DNA of 23,642 nucleotides from Carex sylvatica (lineage: Eukaryota > Streptophyta > Magnoliopsida > Poales > Cyperaceae), in contig CAXKVR010000687.1 in the NCBI GenBank assembly GCA_964058845.1, positions 1 through 23,642 of the forward strand. Direction: 5' to 3'. The position numbers were made by a program, and so were the translations under genes. Positions 17,701-23,642 of this stretch are shown here, piece after piece. The number at the start of each line of letters is the position of its first letter. Position 1 is the first letter of the stretch. The notes under the pieces are model-generated. The model was not told the origin of the DNA, ran no database searches, and saw only the letters and a list, made by a program, of their open reading frames with translations.

Positions 17701-19979
17701 AAATTTTATATTTTTCTGATTTTTTTACTATTTATTAAGCTAATTTGAAAATCGCTGATCCAACGTCTACCATCGTACAAAAACTTAAACTAAGTTTTTG
17801 AGGCACTAAACGATATTTTTTTTAAATTCTGATGCTTCGAATACCCGAGGGTGATCACTTATCCGTGATCACCCTCGGGTGATATTCGGATCCATCTCGT
17901 CCCCCCTTTCCGAAAAGTGGTCATACGCGCAAATCCGACTTTCCTAGCCAAAGTTATGGATGTTTAAAGTTTTTTCGAAAGTTGAACTTTGGAAATTCAT
18001 AACTAACAATAGAAAAATTCAAATAAATTGAAATTTATGTCAATCATGTGTATTTTTGAATGTTCTACATTTTGGTGTAATCACTTTTACAGTTTGGTCC
18101 TTGTTTCAGTCCAGACTTACTGATTTATCAGCAGAGGTCAAATGCCGCCGCATGGGCTATGTATATATTATACATATGTATGTATATGTATATGTATATC
18201 ATTGAGGCAATCTAACTATATTTTTTGGTGTATATTTGAATTAATGTCAAATCTTTAATTAGTGTTATCTTTAGACTTGTGATATCCAACTGACAAATTA
18301 AATCAATCAAAGTTATAAAGAGTTACAACATCACTTCATAAATATATTAAATGTCTGATTTTTTTTTATATACACTCTAAACAAGAAAAAAAATTATTCA
18401 CAAAATTATTTAAATAAAAAATATTAACATCTCTCCTTTAAAAAAAAAAAAAATGGTGGACCGCCCGGATCAGGGGTGGTCTGATCCCTAGTGGGGCGCC
18501 CCTGTCACGGGCGATCCGCTAGGGGATTGGGCTGCCCGTGGGCCTGGCGATCGGGGCAATTTTGACAGAAAATCTAATGCGGGGGCATCTTTAAAATTAT
18601 ATATATTTTTAGGATATTAATAAAAATGGTCGAATTTTGACAGATGAATATTTTACTAACTTTTGTGGGCAGTGTTTTAAAAGAAAATAGAGTATAATTG
18701 TTAATGTCACATGCCTTGTGTAGGGTTTAGCTACAAACCGTTGAGCACAATATTCATCAATGTTCCGAGTATTTCGCACCTTCAATGGCATCCATTTACT
18801 GTTTCTTCGAGCAGCAATTTGGAACCGGAGAGGCTTAGCGTCATCATGAAAAAAGAAGGAAGCTGGACTCAGAAGCTGTACAGAACACTTTCAGAACATG
18901 CCACTCTCGACGGCCTTGATGTCTCAGTTGAGGGGCCCTATAGCCCGATTTCTGAGAATTTCTTGAGGTTCATTAATTACAAATATATTTACTTTCTTAA
19001 GATTAATTGCAGCATTTCATTTTAAAAAAAATTCTGTTTATGTAGGTACGAGTCACTGGTGATGATCAGCGGTGGTAGTGGTATTACCCCTTTCATCTCA
19101 ATCATACGCAAATTCATCCACCAAAGCAATACTCTTAACATCCCGACCCCAAATCTCCTCTTAATTTGTGCCTTTAAAAATTCAATGGACCTCACAATGC
19201 TTGATCTCCTCTTACCAGTAAGTGGCAATGTCTCTGACCTGTCACACCTAAATTTAAAGATAGAGGCTTATGTAACGAGAGAAAAAGAGGCTCCGATCAG
19301 AGATGAACAGACAATGATCCGCACAGTCTTCTTCAAACCAAAACCATCTCACATGCCAATCTCTCCAGTCCTTGGTCCAAACAGCTGGCTCTGTTTGGCC
19401 ATCATAATCTCCACTTCCTTTGTTGCTTTTCTTCTTCTAATCGGTGTCCTCCAACGGTTTTACATCTATCCGATTGACAAAAATACAGGTCATATCTATT
19501 CACTGAGCTCAATGACAGTTTTGTACCTGTTTGTCATGTGTCTATGTATTGTGGTTGCCTGCTCTATCCTATTCCTCAAAAACAAGAGGGAAAACATGAA
19601 GGCAGCGAAACAAATTAATAGTTTGGATTTGCCGACACCTATGACTTCTCCTAGTTCATGGTACCATTATTCTGATAAAGAAGTGGAGAGCTTACCGCAA
19701 GAATCGCTTGTTAAAGCTACGAATGTGCACTATGGCAGGAGGCCTGACCTAAAGAGTATGCAACTTTCACCTTTTAAACACGTATTATGAAACATTTTTT
19801 TTATTTTACTAGAGTAATTCTTTTTACTGTTTAATGCAGTGATTCTACTGGCAATTGATCATGAGAATGTTGGAGTCATGGCGAGTGGGCCCACTGGGTT
19901 GCGTCATCAAACGGCAGCCATCTGCTCGTCAGGGCTGGCTGATAATCTTCACTATGAATCCATCAGCTTCAACTGGTGA
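14711..19979 (+). CDS. FRO: Ferric-chelate reductase (FRO2/4/5-type ferric reduction oxidase), 8 exons, complete
   Basis: Exons: 14711-14924, 15010-15112, 15201-15386, 15617-15851, 16180-16507, 18724-18967, 19046-19755, 19840-19979. They join in frame to 2160 bases, 719 residues with TGA stop; Arabidopsis FRO2 is of similar length. All introns are GT-AG. Membrane segments lie at about 25-45, 73-95, 131-151, 177-195, 215-240, 260-275, 285-322, 550-571 and 590-613. Likely heme ligands are in YHIWLGH (H216, H221), AHAV (H230), YYAHHLY (H290, H291) and MLHVG (H303). The FAD motif HPFT is at 378-381 and the NADPH motif SGGSGITPF at 445-453; the C terminus is LHYESISFNW. In the family these enzymes move electrons from NADPH through FAD and two b hemes to Fe(III)-chelates or Cu(II) at the cell surface. 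Two oddities: EGPYS (425-429) where I expect EGPYG, and ASGP (688-691) where FRO2 has CGP. Intron 5 is enlarged by a transposon. Which FRO paralogue it is cannot be fixed by eye. Confidence 0.93.
16652..17019 (+). repeat. Left TIR of the FRO-intron element
   Basis: About 368 bases. It contains a GC-rich block (16727-16815) with CGATCGCCAGG, ACGGGCGG, CCGCCCGTGACAGGGGCGCC, and then an AT-rich part with GTCAGTTGGATATCACAAGT. Inverted copy at 18238-18631. Confidence 0.85.
17168..17557. mobile_element. 390-bp near-perfect palindromic MITE nested in the FRO-intron element
   Basis: Arms of 178 bases each (17168-17345 and 17380-17557) are almost perfect inverted repeats around a 34-base loop. The ends read GAGGAGGGATCAAGTTACAA and its complement. 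Both sides are (TA)n, so insertion into a TA tract with a TA or longer duplication is likely but cannot be resolved. There is no coding capacity. Confidence 0.85.
17640..17742 (+). repeat. Partial relative of the palindromic MITE
   Basis: CCGTTAGATGTGATCTCTAT, GAAATGTGCTTGGAGACC, AAATTTTATATTTTTCTGAT and TTTTTTACTATTTATTAAG parallel the left arm of 17168-17557 in direct orientation. The mirror arm is absent, so this is a half-copy or a related family. Confidence 0.6.
17838..17888. repeat. Strong GC-rich hairpin
   Basis: ACCCGAGGGTGATCAC (17843-17858) and GTGATCACCCTCGGGT (17865-17880) form a perfect 16-bp stem with a 6-base loop. CGAAT and ATTCG extend it outside, with a three-base bulge. 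It lies inside the intron transposon; probably part of another repeat. Confidence 0.7.
18238..18631 (-). repeat. Right TIR of the FRO-intron element
   Basis: About 394 bases, reverse complement of 16652-17019 with substitutions and small indels. It carries the same GC-rich block, with GGGGCGCCCCTGTCACGGGC, so the intron RNA could pair over nearly 400 bases. Confidence 0.85.
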
Positions 19980-20024
19980 TAAACAAATACCAGAAAGAGT
20001 GTGTTTTTGGTTTGGATGTCTGGA

Positions 20025-20030
20025 AATAAA
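20025..20030 (+). terminator. Candidate FRO polyadenylation signal AATAAA
   Basis: AATAAA 46 bases past the FRO stop codon, followed by TG/T-rich sequence (TAGTTTGTCTTGTTGGTTTG). Plausible as a near-upstream element; the true 3' end is unknown. Confidence 0.4.
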
Positions 20031-20250
20031 TAGTTTGTCTTGTTGGTTTGCATGTGTGAAATTGTTTGCAATCGTGCGTCTTGCCCATATAACGGAGATG
20101 CCATGGATACAACCCATAGCATCATGCATCTGTTAATGTGTTTTTCTTCTTTTCTTTTTGTTTCTCCGGTGCTGAAAGGCCAGTAACGGAGGCCCAAAAT
20201 GATGTTGTTTTAGGCCCGTAATTAGTTGCGCGCAATTCTCGCTCGCAGCT

Positions 20251-21280
20251 GTACTTGCGCGATTTCAAAAAACATGATTCTGATTCTGATAGCGGTAAAG
20301 ATATATCTGGGCTGGTGCTTTTCGGATAGATTTTGTAACTCGAATCTGCGATGAGCAATATTCTCTACTCCGATGAGTGCTTGTCAAGGTGATCAAGGTC
20401 GCTAGCGAGCTCCAGCGACGATACCTTTTATTTTAGGATTTAAATATTTGATTTTATGCGGGTAGTAGATAGCTCTTCTTTTATTTTATACTCTCTCCTT
20501 TTTGTAGTAAATTTTTTTATTTTTTTTAATAAATTCTAGTAAGCGAAGCCTTCTCTTGGCATGCAGATACTCTCATTTCCACATCATATGATGCTAGAAA
20601 TCAAAATTCTATATTGTGGTTCAAACAAAGCTAATTATAAAAAAAAAAGGATAATAAAATATAAAAAAACGAAATGAGTGACCATTCTTTTAATAGCCTA
20701 GTAATATTTTTCTATGAACAAGTTACCAAACCAGGCAAGAATTCTGGTTCTAGCAAAAAAATAAACAACTTCTACATACCAAATTAAATTCTTATGAATT
20801 ACCACTAAAACATGGTGCAACTCGAAGTATACTCAAAGTATTTCCAATTTGTGTATCTTTGGAGTTTGGAGTGATTTTCTGTTAAAATACACAAATTAGA
20901 AATACTTTGTGTATACCAAGAAAAAGAGAAGCTATATGCAATCTTACCCGTATTACCTTATATAGTTTGCATTATCAATCAAATTAATGAATATATGATC
21001 AATTAGAATTTGTGTAATTACAAAAGCCTACAACTAGTAACAAATCAGGCAAACATAACAACTAATTAGTCTATATAAATCCTTATGAGCAATGAGAAGG
21101 ATGAATTATATATCAATCTTTTTCTTCAAATTCCATTTCAAACTGTATCTCAAATTCTAACATTTGTCTTATTTGATTGATAGGCTAGAAGCTAGAGGCA
21201 TATGTCTTTAGGCTTGAAAATGAGTAGGCCCATTGTAACAGCAATTCTAGCTGTATGTCAAATTCTAACATTTATCTCAA
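20251..21280. other. Intergenic stretch between the two halves of copy B
   Basis: No ORF or RNA gene recognised. Contains one small hairpin (20827-20916). Mostly AT-rich. Confidence 0.4.
20827..20916. repeat. 30-bp-arm inverted repeat
   Basis: Arms at 20827-20856 and 20887-20916 are reverse complements with two mismatches (GTATACTCAAAGTATTTCC against GTATACACAAAGTATTTCT), with a 30-base loop. Likely a small MITE or its remnant. Confidence 0.6.
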
Positions 21281-21707
21281 ATGGCTGTATGGTAATTCTC
21301 TATTCTAGAATGGCAATACTATTCTGCATGAAGGTATTGTTACCATAAATTTATTATTTAGAAAAACACTAGATATAATACTCTTCCAATATTTCAAACA
21401 AAAAAAAGGAGGTTGGAATAGTAGAGAAGAGGGAGGAGGGAATCAGGGAAGTGATGCTTTTTGTCAGTGCTATTTAATTCTTCCTATTTTTTTTTATTGT
21501 GCCCTTTTAACTGCCATTTTTCTAGTATTGTACAAATATTGTCATAATTTCTGAATCGTAAACTACTTTTTTTCTTTTTCTTTTGAGTACTATTATGGTT
21601 CTTTTTTTAAAACTTTATATTCTTTTTATTCAAGTAGATATCTTAATTTGTAGGTTCTTAATTCAGTTCAAATTATCTAAATTCTATTTATTATTATTAT
21701 TTTTTAA

Positions 21708-21728
21708 ACTTGACAGTGACTGTCAAGT
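21708..21728. repeat. 21-bp palindrome next to the LINE remnant
   Basis: ACTTGACAGT, a central G, and ACTGTCAAGT form a perfect inverted repeat with a one-base centre, in the gap between the end of duplicated copy B and the first LINE-like codons. Confidence 0.6.
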
Positions 21729-21734
21729 GTACAA

Positions 21735-23642
21735 GAAAAAAAAAAAAAATTCATCTTAATACAAGAAGAAAATCCAAAAAGATAAAACTGTCAATAGTTA
21801 ACAGAATCCGCTCCACATTCTTCCTTCCTGCACCACATATTCTGACACTTTTGGATGGTTTGGTCTCTTTCCCTCAAAGCACCAACTGTTTCGCTGTTTC
21901 CAAATTTGCCAGTATGCGGCAGCAAAGAAAATATTTTACTAATAAAAAATTCATAAAAACTGTGATTCTACTACTTGCCAATTTACAATAGTGTACGGCC
22001 CAGTTTTAAAACATCTTAAGCATACTCTTTGGACTGCTTTAGAAAATGTTAGACAACCACAATATGATCTTTGGGTGTTATGTCGTGATTTTAATGTCAT
22101 CCGACATAAACATGAGAAAATTGGGATCGACTACATTTGATGCTGTTACTAGTAGGCATGTTAATGCTTTTATTAACAAACATTCGTTAGTAGAGCATAA
22201 TCTCACTAATCGAAAATATACTTGGTCAAACGGAACAAGTTTTGTCTTGTTAGATAGAATCTTTACTTCTTTAGCATGGGATGATACTTACCCACATAGT
22301 CTGATTAGAGAATTGCAAAAAAGTGGCTCTGATCATTGTCCCCTTTTGCTTCAAACCAATCCCCTTCATCAACACCTTCAAGCTCCATTCAGATTCGAAC
22401 CTGAATGGATACATCAAGAGGGTTTCTGTGACTTAGTTGCTAAATGGTGGGAGGAGTTTCACTTAGATGAGAATAATATAGCTAAAAGTTGGGCTTGTAA
22501 ACTTAAATTTTTGAAATCTAAAATTAGAGGATGGGCAAGAAATTATTACGGAGAGAAAAAAAGACGGAAAACTACACTAGTTAAGGAGTTACATAGGTTA
22601 GAAGTTTTACAAGAAAATGCCTCTCTGTCGGATGACGAATATATCCAATGGGCTGCTATTAGAACACAACTAGATACTATATATTTAGAAGAAGAAAAAT
22701 TCTAGAAAACTAGATCTAAACAGCAATGGTTAGAAGAAGGGAATCATAATACTAAATTTTTCCATGTCATAGCATCGCATAGGAATAAAAAAAAATAGAA
22801 TCTCCTCTTTAGATATTAATGGGTCTACTACTACTAATTTAGGTGAGATGAAACACCATGCAGTAGATTTTTATAAAAAGTTATTAGGAGAGACAGGAAC
22901 CAAATTTGCCCACTTAGATGATAATTTTTGGGAGTTAAAAGATAAACTTCTTGACATAGATAGGTTTGAAATAGAAAAAGCAATTACAGAACAGGAACTT
23001 AAAGAGGCCATCTTTACCTCTTCAGCTCAAGGGGCTCCTGGCCCAGACGGTTTTTCTTTTCTATTTTATCAAACCTTCTGGTCTTTCATTAAACATGATC
23101 TTATGCTCTTATGTGAACATTTTTACAATCACACCCTTGACTTGCATCAGCTTAATAAGTCAGTGATATGTTTAATCCCGAAAGAGAATGATGCCCAGCT
23201 TATTAGTAAATTTCGACCAATTAGCTTGGTTAACTGTAGTTTTAAAATTATTTCAAAATTTTTGACCAATAGGTTAAATACAATCATGAGTAGAATAATA
23301 GATATTAGTCAATCTGCATTCATTAAAGAACGATACATTCTAGATAATGTCATCTTGAGTCAAGAATTAATTCATCATAGTAAAACTTGTAATATTCCTA
23401 GCATAGTGATTAAAATAGATTTTGAGAAGGCATACGATAAGATACATTGGGAATATTTATTAGAAATTTTAGAAAGTAGGGGTTTTGGTACTAAATAGTG
23501 TAGATGGATTAAGGATTGGCTAATTAGTTCTCAGTTCTGCCTAAACTTTAATGGTCATATTACCCCGTACTTATATTGTAAAAGAGGTGTACGACAAGGT
23601 GACCCCTTGTCACCTTTCCTCTTCCTTTTAGCAGTCGATACG
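21735..23642 (+). pseudogene. Broken L1-type LINE ORF2 (endonuclease + reverse transcriptase), runs off the window
   Basis: The endonuclease part shows IVYGPVLKHL (from about 21985), CRDFNVIRH (GDFN motif with G changed), YTWSNG (22218-22235) and SDHCPLLL (about 22329-22352), then EGNHNTKFFH (from about 22737). The reverse transcriptase part (from about 22848) shows QGAPGPDGF, FRPISLVN, SQSAFIKERYILDN, the catalytic block KIDFEKAYDK (about 23412-23441) and RGVRQGDPLSPFLF (about 23584-23625). FADD lies beyond the edge. Breaks: a frameshift at about 22115-22135 (first frame ends TGA 22138-22140), a TAG at 22703-22705, a frameshift in the A run at about 22787-22796, and a TAG at 23496-23498. The part before about 21950 is only weakly endonuclease-like (HLNTRRKSKKIKLSIVNRI), so the true 5' edge is unsure. 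Inactive as it stands. Confidence 0.88.

Larger units (their letters stand above)
16642..18641. mobile_element. Mutator-like non-autonomous element (1980 bp) with 10-bp TSD in FRO intron 5
   Basis: The element 16652-18631 is flanked by a perfect GAATTTTGAC direct repeat (16642-16651 and 18632-18641). Its ends, CGGCCATTTTTATTAATA on the left and GACCATTTTTATTAATA on the right (inverted), open TIRs of nearly 400 bases. Duplication length and TIR length fit Mutator-like elements. No transposase is present. The interior holds other nested repeats, including a palindromic MITE at 17168-17557. The superfamily is inferred from structure only. Confidence 0.8.
16508..18723 (+). other. FRO intron 5, expanded by transposon insertion
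   Basis: Donor CCAG|GTAAGA at 16508 and acceptor TTGTGTAG| at 18723. The intron is 2216 bases, against 78-328 for the other six. Removing the 1980-bp element and one target copy would leave about 226 bases. Both flanking exons are intact and in frame. Confidence 0.85.
20164..21692 (+). repeat. Duplicated flank, copy B
   Basis: 20164-20250 matches 5478-5565 (MSL1 promoter side), and 21281-21692 matches 5741-6122, both in direct orientation. The 1-kb piece between (20251-21280) has no clear counterpart in copy A. The first block keeps one GGCCCA motif (20191-20196). Homology stops at about 21692, just before the LINE remnant. Confidence 0.75.

Overview
The window looks like nuclear DNA of a flowering plant, most likely a eudicot. 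It is AT-rich, its two genes are split by GT-AG introns, their products match plant-only families, and the space between them is full of plant-type transposons (long-TIR DNA elements, hAT-like elements, foldback MITEs, tRNA-derived SINEs and an L1-type LINE). I cannot name the species. All exon boundaries were read by hand from splice sites and frame continuity.

Layout. (1) 605-4802, minus strand: a complete six-exon gene for the mitochondrial MscS-like channel MSL1 (498 aa). It has a likely intron in its 5' UTR and a promoter with GGCCCA (site II) motifs at about 5.5-5.7 kb. A foldback element lies just past its 3' end, a small palindrome sits in intron 4 and a truncated SINE in intron 2. 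(2) 5.6-14.6 kb: a long intergenic region rich in repeats. Its most notable part is a 1.68-kb element (7816-9492) with terminal inverted repeats of about 265 bp that carries the C-terminal AN1 zinc-finger part of a stress-associated protein gene, like a Pack-MULE. Next come two hAT-like non-autonomous elements (9.7-11.2 kb), the second split by a SINE with an excellent target-site duplication, and then a cluster of copies of the same SINE family (11.7-13.1 kb). (3) 14711-19979, plus strand: a complete eight-exon ferric-chelate reductase (FRO2/4/5-type, 719 aa). Intron 5 holds a 1980-bp Mutator-like element with TIRs of nearly 400 bp and a 10-bp target duplication; a 390-bp near-perfect palindromic MITE is nested inside it. 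(4) 20.2-21.7 kb: diverged copies of the MSL1 upstream region in the same orientation, evidence of a local duplication. (5) About 21.74 kb to the end: a broken L1-type LINE ORF2 (endonuclease then reverse transcriptase) that runs off the window.

The two genes do not form a pathway. One is an inner-mitochondrial-membrane channel; the other is a membrane reductase of iron uptake. The notable biology lies in the transposons and in the duplicated flank, which suggests that a second FRO copy may lie beyond the right edge. I found no clearly new system. The best candidates for novelty are the AN1-carrying element and the double inverted-repeat structure inside the FRO intron.
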